In this document: piece after piece, positions 28,194 through 39,499 of the stretch | Numbering within the stretch: the stretch's first letter is position 1 | Layout of the letters: each line of letters begins with the position of its first letter | Origin: Lactiplantibacillus xiangfangensis | Lineage (GTDB): Bacteria > Bacillota > Bacilli > Lactobacillales > Lactobacillaceae | Length of the DNA: 64,000 bases | Reading direction: 5' to 3' | NCBI RefSeq assembly: GCF_001438845.1 | Contig: NZ_JQCL01000068.1 | Location: forward strand, 20,264-84,263 | Translations under genes and position numbers: made by a program | The notes under the pieces: generated by a model | Database searches by the model: none | The model's input: the letters and a program-made list of their open reading frames with translations, nothing else | Told to the model about the DNA's origin: nothing

Positions 28194-28625
28194 TTACAAA
28201 CTGTTGGGATTGAATTGACTCGTCGTACTGCCAGAAACTTCATAATTTTCTGGAATACAAAGAAAAATTTCATCCCCGATGCGTTCAATTTCACCGTTAA
28301 TGGCGTAAACCGTTCCGGTCAAAAAATCAACAATGCGGCGGGCCATTTGATCATCAACGTGATCAAAATTTACGATTACCGCTTGATTTTTGAGTAGTTG
28401 ACTCGCAATTTCTTTAACGTCTGAATAAATTTTCGGTTCAAATAACGCAATCTTACTATTCACCGACTTACCACCTTGCATGGGTACGACTTTTGGCGCG
28501 GTCCGGGTATTGGCTGCTTGATTGGTTGACGCTTGCGGCGCAGCCTGACTAGGCTGTACCGGCTGGTCATCTAATTGATCATCACCGACGCCAAAAAAGT
28601 TACTAAAACTAAATCGTCCGGCCAT
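28194..28625 (-). CDS. sepF: Cell division protein SepF
   Basis: An FtsZ-binding protein that anchors the Z ring to membrane and organises filaments. The 143-residue protein has an N-terminal amphipathic-type segment (AGRFSFSNFFG), a Gln/Ala-rich linker (about 15-55), and the SepF core from about 58: KIALFEPKIYSDVKEIASQLL, VIVNFDHVD, and ARRIVDFLTGTVYAINGEIERIGDEIFLCIP. It lies 23 bases after ftsZ in the dcw operon. The gene order ftsA-ftsZ-sepF-ylmG-ylmH-divIVA is intact. Confidence 0.95.
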   Translation of the reverse strand: MAGRFSFSNFFGVGDDQLDDQPVQPSQAAPQASTNQAANTRTAPKVVPMQGGKSVNSKIALFEPKIYSDVKEIASQLLKNQAVIVNFDHVDDQMARRIVDFLTGTVYAINGEIERIGDEIFLCIPENYEVSGSTTSQFNPNSL

Positions 28626-28648
28626 CTATGATCGCTCCCTTCAGTGTC

Positions 28649-29953
28649 TTACTTACGCCGCCGTTTGAAGAATGGCGGTGTATCTAATGAGTCCCCATTA
28701 TCATCATTGTTGTTATCATCAGTCTGACCATTGTCGTTAAAGACGTCAAAGTCAGCCTTCTCAACGTTTTTAAATTCGGAACCATTGTTGTTGTTATTTA
28801 CTGGTCGTGAACTGCTTGGTTCGCGACGAATGTCCCAGTTGCCGAACGGATCGTTACTATTCGCTGGTGCTTGGCTTTGTGCCATGTTAACAGCTTCACT
28901 GGCTGGCTTTTGTTCACTAGTGCTAGAGAACATGCCACCCCGTTGTTGACTCGTTTCAGTCCGGCTGGAAGTGGTTCCCATTTGAATTTCTTTTTGTTTT
29001 TGATCAATCCCGGTCGCAATAACGGTGACCCGAACTTCGTCGCCTAAGCTTTCGTCGATTGAAGTCCCGAAGATGATGTTAACATCAGTCGTTGCCGCTT
29101 GTGACACAATGTCTGAAGCAGCTTGGGCTTCATAAAGTGACATGTCTGGGCCACCAGTGATGTTGAGCAAGACTTGTTCGGCCCCATCGATGGAAACTTC
29201 CAACAATGGTGACGAAATGGCTTGCTTGGTTGCATCGGCGGTCCGGTTTTCGCCGCTGGCAGAACCAATTCCCATTAAAGCAGAACCTTGGTTTTGCATC
29301 ACGGTCTTCACGTCAGCAAAGTCCAAGTTAACGTAACCTGGTGATGTGATCAGGTCAGAAATTCCTTGAACCCCTTGACGTAAAACGTTATCGGCTTCTT
29401 GGAAGGCTTCCATCATTGGTGTCTTCTTATCAACGATTTCCAATAAACGGTTGTTCGCAATGACGATCAACGTATCAACGTTGTCCTTCATCTGCGCAAT
29501 CCCCTCAGCTGCATTCCGCGCCCGTCGAGGTCCTTCAAACGTGAATGGCCGGGTTACGACCCCCACCGTCAAAGCGCCTGAATCCTTCGCAATTTTAGCA
29601 ACCACGGGTGCAGCCCCGTTACCGGTACCGCCACCCATACCAGCGGTGACAAAGACCATGTCAGCGCCCTGTAAGGCTTCCGTTAAAGCTTCTTCGCTTT
29701 CTTGCGCGGCTTTTGAACCAACGTCCGGGTTAGAACCGGCACCCAACCCACGGGTCAGTTTCGGTCCTAATTGAATCTTGGTTTCCGCATTAGAAGTTTG
29801 TAATGCTTGTACATCGGTATTGGCGACGATAAATTCGACACCCTTGACGTCTTCAGCAATCATCCGATTAACAGCGTTGCCACCACCGCCACCGACACCG
29901 ATGACTTTAATATTTGCCCCTGAATTCTGGGTTGAATCTAAAGAAAATTCCAT
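28649..29953 (-). CDS. ftsZ: Cell division GTPase FtsZ
   Basis: Tubulin-like GTPase that forms the cytokinetic ring. The 434-residue protein has [15 protein letters not shown] near residue 20, the GTP-binding [15 protein letters not shown] near 105, and the T7 synergy region [22 protein letters not shown] near 205-225. A long Asn/Asp/Ser-rich linker (about 320-420) leads to a C-terminal peptide ending [11 protein letters not shown], the conserved binding tail for FtsA, SepF and others. It lies 28 bases after ftsA. Confidence 0.98.
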   Translation of the reverse strand: MEFSLDSTQNSGANIKVIGVGGGGGNAVNRMIAEDVKGVEFIVANTDVQALQTSNAETKIQLGPKLTRGLGAGSNPDVGSKAAQESEEALTEALQGADMVFVTAGMGGGTGNGAAPVVAKIAKDSGALTVGVVTRPFTFEGPRRARNAAEGIAQMKDNVDTLIVIANNRLLEIVDKKTPMMEAFQEADNVLRQGVQGISDLITSPGYVNLDFADVKTVMQNQGSALMGIGSASGENRTADATKQAISSPLLEVSIDGAEQVLLNITGGPDMSLYEAQAASDIVSQAATTDVNIIFGTSIDESLGDEVRVTVIATGIDQKQKEIQMGTTSSRTETSQQRGGMFSSTSEQKPASEAVNMAQSQAPANSNDPFGNWDIRREPSSSRPVNNNNNGSEFKNVEKADFDVFNDNGQTDDNNNDDNGDSLDTPPFFKRRRK

Positions 29954-29981
29954 TATTTTTCCTCCGTCATTCCTATCCTAA

Positions 29982-31328
29982 TTAATCAAAGAAGTGGTTG
30001 AAAAAGCCCTTAATGTGGTCAAGAGCACCCTTCCGATCTGGATTGTCCTGTTTTTGTTCAGGTTGTTGTTTGGTTGTTTGGGTCGTTTTTTCAGTACTCG
30101 TCCGGGGTGCACTAGCAATTGGATCGACGACTTCTGAGAAGTCATGCGCAACGCTTGCCCGTGTATCACCCGTTAACGCACTCTTTACGAGTAACGCGAC
30201 TTCGCTTAAGGCCGCTTGGTATTTGATGACGGCTAACGCCTCATCAAACGACGGATGTCTTAAGCCCATCTGGTTCGGTGTAAAGACCCGAACCCGGGTA
30301 CCAAAGAGTTGACTAGCCAATTCTGTCACACCAGGAATCGCTGCAACGCCACCAGTTAAAACAATGCCGCCCGGCAATTCTAACGCTCGGATTTCATCCA
30401 AGTGTTGTTTGACTTTTCCAAAGACTTGGTCAAGTCGGGCTTCAATGATTTCTGCTAAGTATTGCTCGCTAATCTGCGTTGGGGTACTTTGACCGACAAC
30501 GTCAACTGGGAACTCCTCATCATCAGCGGCTTGCTGAGCATCGGCATAGCCGTAGTCCCGTTTAAGCTTCTCTGCATTTTCAATCGAAGTATTCAAAACG
30601 ACCGAAATATCTTTAGTGATATACTGGCCGCCTTCTTGATCAACATAAGTATACTTTAACTGATGATCATGAATGACCGCCGCCGTAGTCTGGCCGCCAC
30701 CCATATCAATAATAATCGACCCGAAGTCCTGTTCACCATCATTTAACACGAGTGAGCTCAACGCCAACGGTGCAATCACGATTTGTTCAATCTGCAGTCC
30801 CGCTTTTTCGATGGCTTTGCGCGTGTTGTGAATAATGGTCTTAGGTCCGGTAAAGAGGGTCCCGTGCATCTCTAAACGCACACCGACCATTCCCCGGGGG
30901 TCCTTAATTCCGTCAAAGCCGTCCACGACAAACTCATCTGGAATCACGTCCAACACTTCGCGCTCCGGTGGCAAGCTCTGTACTAGCGCCGCTGCAGCCA
31001 CGTTTTGGACATCCTCATTATTGATTTCTTTTGATTCATCAGCCACGGCAATCATGCCGCGACAACGTTCAATCTTTACCAGGTTAGCGGGAACGCCCGC
31101 AATCACCTTTTTTATTTCGATACTTGCTTTTTCTTCAGCTTGGCGTACTGCCGATTGAATCGCACTGGCGGCCTTGTCAATATCAACAATGACACCGCGA
31201 CTTAAACCATTAGAACGTTCGCTACCCACACCAATAACGTTCATTTGTCCCTTTACACGTTCAGCAACAATGACTTTTATTGAGGTGGTTCCTATATCAA
31301 GTCCGACATAAATTCCTGAATTATCCAT
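29982..31328 (-). CDS. ftsA: Cell division protein FtsA
   Basis: Actin-like ATPase that tethers FtsZ to membrane. The 448-residue protein begins VGLDIGTTSIKVIVAE (phosphate 1), has IIDMGGGQTTAAVI near residue 205 (phosphate 2) and GGIVLTGGVAAIPGV near 325 (adenosine motif). A Thr/Gln-rich linker leads to a C-terminal amphipathic helix DHIKGFFNHFF that acts as membrane anchor. It comes after a 134-base gap from divIB that holds a possible separate promoter. Confidence 0.97.
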   Translation of the reverse strand: MDNSGIYVGLDIGTTSIKVIVAERVKGQMNVIGVGSERSNGLSRGVIVDIDKAASAIQSAVRQAEEKASIEIKKVIAGVPANLVKIERCRGMIAVADESKEINNEDVQNVAAAALVQSLPPEREVLDVIPDEFVVDGFDGIKDPRGMVGVRLEMHGTLFTGPKTIIHNTRKAIEKAGLQIEQIVIAPLALSSLVLNDGEQDFGSIIIDMGGGQTTAAVIHDHQLKYTYVDQEGGQYITKDISVVLNTSIENAEKLKRDYGYADAQQAADDEEFPVDVVGQSTPTQISEQYLAEIIEARLDQVFGKVKQHLDEIRALELPGGIVLTGGVAAIPGVTELASQLFGTRVRVFTPNQMGLRHPSFDEALAVIKYQAALSEVALLVKSALTGDTRASVAHDFSEVVDPIASAPRTSTEKTTQTTKQQPEQKQDNPDRKGALDHIKGFFNHFFD

Positions 31329-31394
31329 AATAGAGGAACCTCCTAGTACTTTTACATAAATATAAATTTTTATAGATTTTAGTTACATACCTAG

Positions 31395-31425
31395 TTAACC
31401 CCTAGTTTACCATATCCTAAGCGCT
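31395..31425 (-). promoter_or_regulatory. Possible internal promoter for ftsAZ
   Basis: The 134-base gap between divIB and ftsA contains the minus-strand extended -10 TGGTAAACT with a poor -35, upstream of an AT-rich leader. It is the only sizeable gap in the dcw cluster apart from murD-mraY, so an extra ftsAZ promoter is plausible. Confidence 0.35.
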
Positions 31426-31462
31426 TTTAAAAAGAGCACATCCACCATTCTCGAAGAATATT

Positions 31463-32326
31463 CTACTTCTTGAATGAATACGAATACGCGCCGACTTCTA
31501 AGTTAATAATTCCCTTAGTTTTCATCTTTGCGACGATACCCGGATAATACGTCATCTTGCTTGCAAACGTTGAGATTGTCGCATAGACTTCGTTCCCATC
31601 ATTCATGTATAAATGGATGCGCTGCGGATTGGACGTTGTCGGTGCAAACTTAATTTCTGAGATTGCATGTTTAACTGCCGAAGGTAACTTTGCGTACTGG
31701 GCAATCATTTTTTCAAGCCGGGCCCCACTCTTAAAGTTCGCGTAAATGGGTGAACCACCGCCAGGTTGCAAATAACTCGTCTTTAAAATCAACCCATTTT
31801 CCAAGACCCGTTGATAATGATTGCCGTCTACCAAGTAACCGGCAACCCGAATTTCATTAACTTTGATGTGAATCTGGTTTAAGCCAACCAACTTAGTCGT
31901 GACTTTGCCAATCTGCGGATTTTGTTGTTTCGCTTGGTGACTCGTACGCTGGTCATGACCAATCACAGCCCAAATTGAAACCCCTGGCTGAATTTTCGTG
32001 GCCCGCGTCACCTGCTTTACCGTCAACCCATCCGTTCCTGACACCTTGACTTGTTGGACGTGACTAAGTGGTGAAATAAAATACCCTGCAATCACGATGC
32101 CCATTAAAAACAAACTAATGAGTAGCGCCGCACGTTTAACCACTAAGCGGCGGCGCTGGGTTTTTAACTTTGGTAACTTATCACCGATCCGCAGTTGTTT
32201 ACCCCACCTACTAAAATGGCTTTTCTTTGACTGGGCCTCATTTTGTTCAGCGCGTCGCTGATAGCGTTCCCAAGGGGTTAGTTGTTCCGGCCTTTTGTCC
32301 TTAGGTGCTCGCTTAAAAATGGCCAT
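31463..32326 (-). CDS. divIB: Cell division protein DivIB/FtsQ
   Basis: Bitopic septal protein that works with DivIC and FtsL. The 287-residue protein has a basic cytoplasmic N-terminus (about 1-70), one membrane span ([18 protein letters not shown], about 72-90), then the POTRA domain from [17 protein letters not shown] and the beta domain to the C-terminus. A GTG three codons upstream is in frame, but GGGTGG is better placed for the ATG at 32326. It follows murG by 36 bases. Confidence 0.93.
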   Translation of the reverse strand: MAIFKRAPKDKRPEQLTPWERYQRRAEQNEAQSKKSHFSRWGKQLRIGDKLPKLKTQRRRLVVKRAALLISLFLMGIVIAGYFISPLSHVQQVKVSGTDGLTVKQVTRATKIQPGVSIWAVIGHDQRTSHQAKQQNPQIGKVTTKLVGLNQIHIKVNEIRVAGYLVDGNHYQRVLENGLILKTSYLQPGGGSPIYANFKSGARLEKMIAQYAKLPSAVKHAISEIKFAPTTSNPQRIHLYMNDGNEVYATISTFASKMTYYPGIVAKMKTKGIINLEVGAYSYSFKK

Positions 32327-32362
32327 CACACCCACCCTTTCATCTTCATAAGGTTACGTTTT

Positions 32363-33454
32363 TTACTTGACCACGGATTCGAGGACTTTCAATAACTGAT
32401 CAGCTGCATCGGGCATTCCGAGCTTCTTCGCATTATTAGCCATATCTTCACGATGGTCGGCATTAAGCATTAAACCATCGACCGCTTTGAGCAGGCTCGT
32501 TGCCGTTAAATCGGCTTCTTTAACTAGTTCAGCCGCCCCAGCGTTAACTAAACTCTGTGCGTTCTTCGTTTGATGATCATTCGTCACGTAAGGACTAGGC
32601 ACCAAGATTGATGGAATTCCTAGCGCCGTAATTTCAGCAATACTCGTTGCGCCCGCCCGGCCTAAAATCACGGCGATTTCCGGCAGGATTGCTGGCATAT
32701 TTTTGATGTACGGTTCAATCTTAACATTGGGTGCTAACGTTGTCTTTGAGAGACTATCCATGATTTTGTCATAGTGCACTTGACCAGTCACAAAGAGCGT
32801 CTGATAGTCCCGTTTATTAAGCTCTGGTACCGCGGACGCAGTGGCAGCGTTGATTCGAGCTGCCCCCCGACTTCCCCCAAAGATCAAGACCGTGGGAACG
32901 TCGTCTTTTAGTCCGTATGCTTGCAAAGCCGCAGTTTTTTGAATGTTAGCCACTTGTTGCGCACGGGGGTTCCCGGTCATGACGACCTTCTTTTCTGGGA
33001 ACTGTGACCGCGCACTCTCAAACGAAATGGCAATCTTATTCACGAAGTGGCTCAAAAACTTGTTGGTCACACCCACAACGGAGTTCTGTTCGTGAATCAC
33101 CGTGGGGATGTGCATCTGGCTGGCCGCGAAAACGACCGCACCACTCACGTAGCCACCGGTCCCAACCACGACGTCCGGCTTGAATGCCTTGATGTACTTG
33201 CGAGCCGTGACCACACTCTTTAAGAACAGGTAAACCGTCTTGAAGTTTTGTGGGGATAACGACCGCTTGAAGCCTTGAATCTTAATAGTCTTAAACGCGA
33301 TGCCGCGTTCTGGGACAATTCGACTTTCAAGGCCCCGATGAGTCCCCACGTAGAGAACTTCGGCGTGTTTATCGTGTGCCTTTAGCGCTTCGATCAAGGC
33401 TAATGCCGGGTAAATGTGGCCCCCGGTACCGCCGCCAGAAATCATTAGTCGCAT
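32363..33454 (-). CDS. murG: UDP-GlcNAc:undecaprenyl-PP-MurNAc-pentapeptide GlcNAc transferase
   Basis: Makes lipid II from lipid I on the inner face of the membrane. The 363-residue GT-B glycosyltransferase has the N-terminal G-loop [30 protein letters not shown] near residue 124, the [12 protein letters not shown] loop near 190, and the UDP-GlcNAc site [27 protein letters not shown] near 260-285. Its ATG overlaps the murD stop codon (TAATG), so translation is coupled. Confidence 0.97.
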   Translation of the reverse strand: MRLMISGGGTGGHIYPALALIEALKAHDKHAEVLYVGTHRGLESRIVPERGIAFKTIKIQGFKRSLSPQNFKTVYLFLKSVVTARKYIKAFKPDVVVGTGGYVSGAVVFAASQMHIPTVIHEQNSVVGVTNKFLSHFVNKIAISFESARSQFPEKKVVMTGNPRAQQVANIQKTAALQAYGLKDDVPTVLIFGGSRGAARINAATASAVPELNKRDYQTLFVTGQVHYDKIMDSLSKTTLAPNVKIEPYIKNMPAILPEIAVILGRAGATSIAEITALGIPSILVPSPYVTNDHQTKNAQSLVNAGAAELVKEADLTATSLLKAVDGLMLNADHREDMANNAKKLGMPDAADQLLKVLESVVK

Positions 33455-34833
33455 TAGTTTTCTTCCGCCTTTCCAGTTAACTTCTCAATTGCTTTAATAA
33501 ACCGGTCGCCCCGCACTTCAAAGTTCGGGTACTGATCCCAGCTGGCACAAGCGGGTGACAACATAATAATGTCGCCTGAATTACTCCGCTTCCAAGCTAC
33601 TGGAACCGCCGTTTCACAGTTTTCAGTAAATTCAATGTCGTCGATGCCGGCAAGTTTTCCGGCATCCGCCATCTTTTGCGCCGTCTCACCAAACACGATG
33701 AGGGTCTTAACATGGTCCTTTAACGCGGGTGCAAGCTTTTCAAACGTATTGCCCCGGTCCAAACCACCAGCCAATAAGACAACGGGTTGGTCAAAGCCTT
33801 TCAACGCCATTTCCGTTGAAACGATGTTCGTCGCCTTAGAGTCATTGTAGAACTGGCGACCTTCATAAGTTTCAACGTACTGAGTCCGGTGACGAACGCC
33901 AGAAAACGTCTTCAAGACTTGGACAATGCCACTCGTTGCGACCCCTTGCAACTTAGCAACCGTAATGGCTGCTAAGGCGTTTTCAACGTTATGGTCTCCC
34001 GGAATCTTGATGGCCTTTGCATCCATAATGTATTCATCTTTAAAGTACAACTTGCCGTTTTCTTCATAGGCGCCAGCCTTACTATTGCCCTGACGTGAAA
34101 ATGGTACAACTTGTGCCTTAGACTGCTTACTGAGGTCACGCCATTCTTGACTGTCCCAGTTGATGACTAAATAATCATCAGCCGTTTGATTCATTGTAAT
34201 GCGCATCTTCGCCTTAACATAATTGTCGCGATTTCCATGCCAGTCCAAGTGGGTTGAATAAATATTCGTAATAACGGCAATGTGGGGACGTAACGTATCA
34301 ATCCCACAAAGCATGAAACTTGAGAGTTCCGTTACCATCGTATCGGCGGCTTGCGCTTTTTGAGCGACGGTTGAGGCCGGAACCCCGATATTACCAGCGA
34401 CGTAAGCCTTGCCGGCATTGTTTCGTTGGTTCAACATCATGGTAATTAACGTCGTTGTCGTGGTCTTACCGTTCGTCCCGGTAACCCCGATCAGTTCGCC
34501 TTCCAAAATTTGGGCTGCTAATTCAACTTCAGTGATAACGGGAATGTGCTTTTCAAGCGCCCCGCTCACAATCGGATTTGAATACGGAATGCCTGGATTT
34601 TTGACGACCACCTTAAAATCTTCATCCAATAAAGATAGCGGGTGTCCCCCCGTAATGACCTTGATGCCTTCGCTTAACAGCTCCTGTGCGTCTGGATTAT
34701 TATCAAAATCCTTCTTGTCATTGACCGTGACAAATGCCCCTAGCTTGTGCAACAAGCGAGCAGCGTTGACCCCACTCTTTGCAAGTCCTAAAACCAAAAC
34801 TTTTTGGTTGCGATACTGTTCAACCGACTTCAT
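33454..34833 (-). CDS. murD: UDP-N-acetylmuramoyl-L-alanine:D-glutamate ligase
   Basis: Adds D-Glu to UDP-MurNAc-L-Ala in peptidoglycan precursor synthesis. The 459-residue Mur ligase has the N-terminal UMAG domain ([17 protein letters not shown]), the ATP loop [15 protein letters not shown] near residue 115, the Mur ligase segments [12 protein letters not shown] near 285 and [23 protein letters not shown] near 310-330, and LLAGGLDRG near 350. A longer in-frame start 11 codons upstream is passed over because GGGAGATC fits the ATG at 34833. A hairpin lies in the gap to mraY. Confidence 0.97.
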   Translation of the reverse strand: MKSVEQYRNQKVLVLGLAKSGVNAARLLHKLGAFVTVNDKKDFDNNPDAQELLSEGIKVITGGHPLSLLDEDFKVVVKNPGIPYSNPIVSGALEKHIPVITEVELAAQILEGELIGVTGTNGKTTTTTLITMMLNQRNNAGKAYVAGNIGVPASTVAQKAQAADTMVTELSSFMLCGIDTLRPHIAVITNIYSTHLDWHGNRDNYVKAKMRITMNQTADDYLVINWDSQEWRDLSKQSKAQVVPFSRQGNSKAGAYEENGKLYFKDEYIMDAKAIKIPGDHNVENALAAITVAKLQGVATSGIVQVLKTFSGVRHRTQYVETYEGRQFYNDSKATNIVSTEMALKGFDQPVVLLAGGLDRGNTFEKLAPALKDHVKTLIVFGETAQKMADAGKLAGIDDIEFTENCETAVPVAWKRSNSGDIIMLSPACASWDQYPNFEVRGDRFIKAIEKLTGKAEEN

Positions 34834-34905
34834 ATACCAAGATCTCCCTAATTTATTGATAGACACAATATATTTATTTTAATATTCAGTGGACTAAATG
34901 CCAAT

Positions 34906-34944
34906 AGGCGTATCATCGGTTTGTAAATCCGCCATTGATACGCC
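34906..34944 (-). repeat. Hairpin between mraY and murD
   Basis: On the minus strand GGGCGTATCA (from 34944) pairs with TGATACGCC, enclosing about 18 bases. The downstream strand has no clear T-run, so it may be an RNA processing or partial attenuation element rather than a terminator. Confidence 0.45.
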
Positions 34945-34956
34945 CAAAGTTAGTCA

Positions 34957-35922
34957 TTAAATGATTGTTGCCACACTGATAATGGCAGCCACTAAACCAA
35001 TCGACCAGAATACGATGTCGATTTTCCACTCACTCCAACCCTTCATTTCAAAATGATGGTGAATTGGACTCATTAAGAAGATCCGTTTTCCCGTTAACTT
35101 GAATGAAGCAACTTGTAACATAACCGAAGCCGTTTCGATAACGAAAATAATCCCGATAATAAGTAGTGACAATTCGTGATGGACCAAGATGGAAACGGCA
35201 GCTAGCGCACCACCTAAGGCTAACGAACCCATATCACCCATGAAGATCTTTGCGGGTTTGTGGTTGTAGACAAAGAAACCTAGCAAGGAACCAACCACTG
35301 CAATACAGAATAACGCGACGTTATATTGTTGTTGGGCCCACGCGATAATCGCGTACGCACCAAAAGCAATCGTTGCTTGACCAGCAACTAGCCCATCTAA
35401 GCCATCCGTCAAGTTGACGGCGTTGGAAAACCCAACGAGCCAAATAATGACGAAAATCATGTACCAAATACCTAGCGACCAATCACCGACACCGGGAATT
35501 CTTAGGCCCATCGTCAAATGTTCATTCTGGTAAACAAGTGTAAAGACGACCGCACCAACGATTTGCCCAAGCAACTTTTGCCATGCTTTTAGCCCTTCAT
35601 TTTGCTTCCGCCATAACTTAATACTGTCATCCCAGAATCCTAGCGCCCCGTAAAGCACTAAGATGAACATTAGAATCCAGGTCGTTGGTTGTAACAAGCC
35701 TTGCCAAAAACCAACCCACAAGGTCGTGACCAAGATGGCGATAATAAATAACAACCCGCCCATCGTTGGGGTCCCAGATTTCTTTTCGTGCCATTTAGGG
35801 CCCTCTTCGCGAATCATTTGGCCCTCTTTACGCGCGCGGAAATAACGAATTAAAGACGGCATTAACGCAAACACGATGATAAACCCACTAATTAGGGCCG
35901 CTACCCATGATAATAAACTCAC
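34957..35922 (-). CDS. mraY: Phospho-N-acetylmuramoyl-pentapeptide transferase
   Basis: Membrane enzyme that transfers phospho-MurNAc-pentapeptide to undecaprenyl phosphate, forming lipid I. The 321-residue polytopic protein has [11 protein letters not shown] near residue 50, GFWDDSIKL near 95 (Asp-Asp motif), [15 protein letters not shown] near 168 and the C-terminal [18 protein letters not shown] near 285, all MraY signatures. The gap to pbpB2 is 29 bases. The gap to murD is larger and contains a hairpin. Confidence 0.97.
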   Translation of the reverse strand: MSLLSWVAALISGFIIVFALMPSLIRYFRARKEGQMIREEGPKWHEKKSGTPTMGGLLFIIAILVTTLWVGFWQGLLQPTTWILMFILVLYGALGFWDDSIKLWRKQNEGLKAWQKLLGQIVGAVVFTLVYQNEHLTMGLRIPGVGDWSLGIWYMIFVIIWLVGFSNAVNLTDGLDGLVAGQATIAFGAYAIIAWAQQQYNVALFCIAVVGSLLGFFVYNHKPAKIFMGDMGSLALGGALAAVSILVHHELSLLIIGIIFVIETASVMLQVASFKLTGKRIFLMSPIHHHFEMKGWSEWKIDIVFWSIGLVAAIISVATII

Positions 35923-35951
35923 AACAATTCTCCATTCTAAAACTTAATTAA

Positions 35952-38093
35952 TTACTTTAACGTCACGCTCAAACTTTCCTTAGCGTCGATCGGATTACCA
36001 GCCGAAATACTCTGGGCCTTCACGTAGCCCGTACCGCTAGTCGTCAACTTCAGCCCCGTTAGACTGGCAAAGTCAGCGACTTCACTGGTCGACCAACTCG
36101 TCAAATCAGGCATATACATCTGTCCGTTAGTCACAAGGACGACTCGCTGACCGCTAGAAAGGACGGTACCAGACGAAATGGACTGTTTCACAATCCGCTT
36201 ACCCTTACCTACGACAACCGGTTTAATGCCGCTTTGCTTTGCATCTTTGGCAGCGGTCGTCGTACTTTTACCCGTCAAATCAGCCATCTTGATTGTTGCC
36301 GTCTTTGACTCACTGGCTTTTTGTTCCTCAAGTGCCCGTTGCATAACGGTCTTGAAAATACTTGCCATTTCATCAGTTGCCGTCGTACTCCCGAGTGTTG
36401 GCTGCTTCATGGTGATATACATAATGTATTTGGGATTTTTAGCCGGTGCCATCCCAACAACGGAATACAGGTAAGAATCATCGCCCGTTGCGTAGGTACT
36501 CCCGTTGCTGACTTGGGCCGTCCCGGTCTTCGCTGCGATCCGATAACCCTTGATTTTATATGCGCCCCCAAGCCCGTAAGACTTATACACAACGTCTTGC
36601 ATGTGTCCCAATACTTGAGAAGCCGTTTTGGCAGAAATCGGTTGCCCGACAACTTTGGGTTTTGCTTTAAAGACCGTCTTGTTGGTGTTCGGATTCGTCA
36701 CTTTGGAAACAAAGTATGGCTGTAGCATTTTACCACCATTTGCAACGGCCGTAAATCCGCGCAGCATTTGCATCGCCGTGACCTGAACCCCCTGCCCAAA
36801 CGAAGTATCCGCTTGTTCAATCGGATAAGTAAACTGAATTGAGCCCGTTTGCTCATTCGCTAAACCACTATTCGTGCTCGAACGCAGGCCGAAGCGCTTA
36901 ATGTACTTTAGCCAAGTTTTGGCACCCATCGTTTGTTCCAAGTGCGCCATCGCAACGTTACTAGATAAAGCAAATCCCTTGGCATATGTGATGTTGCCCC
37001 AACCACTCGTATTCCAATCGGGAACAATCTTGTTATCAATTCGATAAGTCCCAGTGGGAACCGTCACGTTAGGGTTGTAATTACCACTGTCAATGGCTGC
37101 TGACATCGTAAAGACTTTCATCGTTGAACCGGGTTCATAGGTATCCTCGACGAGCAAGTTACGCCACATCTTACTCAACCCACTCTTGGTTTGCGAGTTA
37201 AACGTTGGGCGTTGGGTCGTTGCTAGAATTGCACCCGTTTTAGCATTCATCAGGGTTGCCGTCATCGACTTCGGATTAACCTGATCCGCGACCGCGGACA
37301 TTTTTGTCTCCAAAATGGTCTGAAGCTTGCTGTCGATCGTCGTATAAACGTTCTCGCCGTCTTTGACCTTTTTACCGGTATCGACGTTACCTTGATACCC
37401 ACTCTTTGTAACGGTCTTGCGGCCATCTGTCCCAGATAACTGTTTATTGAAAGCTAATTCAATTCCCATTGATCCGGTTAACCGCGTTGATTCCGAACCT
37501 TTGACCGGCTTCGCATTGGTAAGTCCCACGAGCTGGGACGCAAAGGTCCCGTTCGGGTAGAGACGTGCTTCCGACTCAATAAAGTGCAATCCCGAAACTT
37601 TTTGCGCTTCGATTTTTTCCTTCGTCGTCAACGAAATATTTTTTCCGGCCGTTCCAAATTCAATTTGGAACTTGCCAGTACCATCTTGGAGCGTTGCTAA
37701 CGCCTTTTTGTAACTAATCGGCAAATATTTCGACAATACCTTTGCAACCTGACTATCATTCTTGACGTACAGCGCCTTACCATTAGCATCCTTCTGGTTT
37801 TTCGCCATAATGGCATAGATGGTGTAAGTACTCGTATCTTCAGCAATTGGATCGCCGTTTGCCGTATAAATCGTCCCCCGTTTTGCCGTAATGGTCTGAT
37901 CCGTCGTATACAACTTTTTGGTTGCTTCCACGAGGTTCGTCCCGTTGGCGTGGTGGGAAATTGCGATATACGAAAAACGAATGATCAAAACACCAAATAC
38001 GAGGATCGCTCCAAAAAATAGCCATTGGCCAAAGATTCTACGATTTTGTTTCGGTGACCGTTTCGAAGTCATTCGTTGTTTCTTATTATTCAT
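35952..38093 (-). CDS. pbpB: Penicillin-binding protein 2B, division transpeptidase with PASTA domains
   Basis: Septal class B PBP that cross-links new wall at division. The 713-residue protein has one N-terminal membrane span (about 25-45) and a dimerisation domain. The transpeptidase has the catalytic Ser in PGSTMKVF near residue 320, SSN near 376, and KTGTAQ near 522. Two C-terminal PASTA repeats (about 595-650 and 650-713) include MADLTGKSTTTAAKDAK and MPDLTSWSTSEVADFA. Its ATG overlaps the ftsL stop codon (ATGA). PASTA-bearing PBP2B/2X is usual in Lactobacillales. Confidence 0.95.
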   Translation of the reverse strand: MNNKKQRMTSKRSPKQNRRIFGQWLFFGAILVFGVLIIRFSYIAISHHANGTNLVEATKKLYTTDQTITAKRGTIYTANGDPIAEDTSTYTIYAIMAKNQKDANGKALYVKNDSQVAKVLSKYLPISYKKALATLQDGTGKFQIEFGTAGKNISLTTKEKIEAQKVSGLHFIESEARLYPNGTFASQLVGLTNAKPVKGSESTRLTGSMGIELAFNKQLSGTDGRKTVTKSGYQGNVDTGKKVKDGENVYTTIDSKLQTILETKMSAVADQVNPKSMTATLMNAKTGAILATTQRPTFNSQTKSGLSKMWRNLLVEDTYEPGSTMKVFTMSAAIDSGNYNPNVTVPTGTYRIDNKIVPDWNTSGWGNITYAKGFALSSNVAMAHLEQTMGAKTWLKYIKRFGLRSSTNSGLANEQTGSIQFTYPIEQADTSFGQGVQVTAMQMLRGFTAVANGGKMLQPYFVSKVTNPNTNKTVFKAKPKVVGQPISAKTASQVLGHMQDVVYKSYGLGGAYKIKGYRIAAKTGTAQVSNGSTYATGDDSYLYSVVGMAPAKNPKYIMYITMKQPTLGSTTATDEMASIFKTVMQRALEEQKASESKTATIKMADLTGKSTTTAAKDAKQSGIKPVVVGKGKRIVKQSISSGTVLSSGQRVVLVTNGQMYMPDLTSWSTSEVADFASLTGLKLTTSGTGYVKAQSISAGNPIDAKESLSVTLK

Positions 38094-38473
38094 TTGTAAA
38101 CATTCCTTATGTTACCGTTGTTTAGCGATAAGCCGTACTTCTTTGCAACTTGGTTTAACCGGCTACGACTTGAAAGTTCACTAATTTCTTGGGCGTGAGA
38201 CGTATTGCTTGCCTCCACCTTGGAAACTTTCGCTTGCACCGCCTGTAAGCTACTTTGAGAATTACCAATGGCAATGTTGGTTGAAACTAAAATAATTGCC
38301 AAACTGAAAACCACCAAGCCAAGTGTCACACTCAAACATTTCTCAAACGCAGAAAATGGTACCCGCTGCGTTTTGATTGCAGGATTGGGGGTTACAACGG
38401 TTTTATGTACCGGGGTTGTGGTAGCACCGGGATTCTGCTTCGGCAGCTCCCGTGCCAATCCATTCTGGGCCAT
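38090..38473 (-). CDS. ftsL: Cell division protein FtsL
   Basis: A small bitopic septal protein that pairs with DivIC. The 127-residue protein has a cytoplasmic N-terminus, one membrane span (SVTLGLVVFSLAIILVSTNIAI, about 48-70), then a short leucine-zipper-like coiled coil (SSLQAVQAKVSKVEASNTSHAQEI) and a C-terminal segment LNQVAKKYGLSL. Overall sequence is poorly conserved in this family, so the call rests on topology and its place between rsmH and pbpB. It overlaps the PBP gene by four bases. Confidence 0.92.
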   Translation of the reverse strand: MAQNGLARELPKQNPGATTTPVHKTVVTPNPAIKTQRVPFSAFEKCLSVTLGLVVFSLAIILVSTNIAIGNSQSSLQAVQAKVSKVEASNTSHAQEISELSSRSRLNQVAKKYGLSLNNGNIRNVYK

Positions 38474-38509
38474 TTTGAATCACTCCTTAACATTCATCTA
38501 TTTCATTAA

Positions 38510-39466
38510 TTAATCTTTAACACGTAACCGTTCGATGGCACGCAGTTTAGCACTACGAGCCCGCCGATTAGCCGTCACTTCTTCATCACTTGGCACAATT
38601 GGCTTCCGGTTAACGAGCCGGTAATCGGGCTGCATCCCCTCAGGAATGACTGGTAAACCAGGTGGTAACTCAGGTAACTCACTGTGTTCCTTAAAAATCG
38701 TCTTAACAAGCCGATCTTCCAGGGATTGGAACGTGATGACGCTGACCCGGCCATGGACACCAATCAAATCAACCGCTTGTTCCAGTGACGTTTCTAATAC
38801 ACCCAGTTCGTTGTTTACCGCAATTCGAATCGCTTGGAAGACACGTTTGGCTGGATGACCACCCGTCCGCCGTGCGCGGGCAGGAATGGCTGATTTAATG
38901 AGATCAACCAGTTCACCAGTCGTTTCAATCGGTTGGCTTTCGCGTTGCCGCTCGATTGCCCGGGCAACCTGCTTAGAAAATTTCTCCTCACCATACCGGT
39001 AAAAGATTCGAACTAAGTCGGCGTATGGCCAAGTATTAACGACCGTTTGCGCGGTTAAGTCCTGGCTTTGATCCATCCGCATATCAAGTGGCGCATCGTG
39101 TTGATACGAGAAGCCGCGGGCGGCATCGTCAAACTGTGGTGATGATACCCCCAAGTCATAAACGACTCCGTCGACTTGGTCAATGCCGCGGTCCGCTAAT
39201 TCGTGCTTCAGATTGGCAAAATTACTTTTAACAAATGTCAGTTGGCCACTCTCTAAATAACTGGCCAAATTGGATTGATTATAGTCAATCGCCGTCTGGT
39301 CCTGATCAAAACTAAATAAGTGTCCGTTTGGTCCCAACTGTTTTAGGATTTCGCGGGAATGTCCCCCGCCACCTAACGTACAATCCACATAAATGCCTGC
39401 AGGATCAATATTTAACGCCGCAACCGCTTCATGTAGTAAGACGGTGGTATGTTCAAATTCTGCCAC
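38510..39466 (-). CDS. rsmH: 16S rRNA (cytosine1402-N4)-methyltransferase
   Basis: Methylates C1402 in the 16S rRNA decoding centre (formerly MraW). The 318-residue protein has [13 protein letters not shown] at the N-terminus, the SAM-binding [16 protein letters not shown] near residue 28, [14 protein letters not shown] near 100 and [18 protein letters not shown] near 210, family hallmarks. It is the second gene of the dcw operon, 33 bases after mraZ. Confidence 0.97.
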   Translation of the reverse strand: MAEFEHTTVLLHEAVAALNIDPAGIYVDCTLGGGGHSREILKQLGPNGHLFSFDQDQTAIDYNQSNLASYLESGQLTFVKSNFANLKHELADRGIDQVDGVVYDLGVSSPQFDDAARGFSYQHDAPLDMRMDQSQDLTAQTVVNTWPYADLVRIFYRYGEEKFSKQVARAIERQRESQPIETTGELVDLIKSAIPARARRTGGHPAKRVFQAIRIAVNNELGVLETSLEQAVDLIGVHGRVSVITFQSLEDRLVKTIFKEHSELPELPPGLPVIPEGMQPDYRLVNRKPIVPSDEEVTANRRARSAKLRAIERLRVKD

Positions 39467-39499
39467 TGTTGCGCCCCCTTCCCATAAAATCCTTATGAA

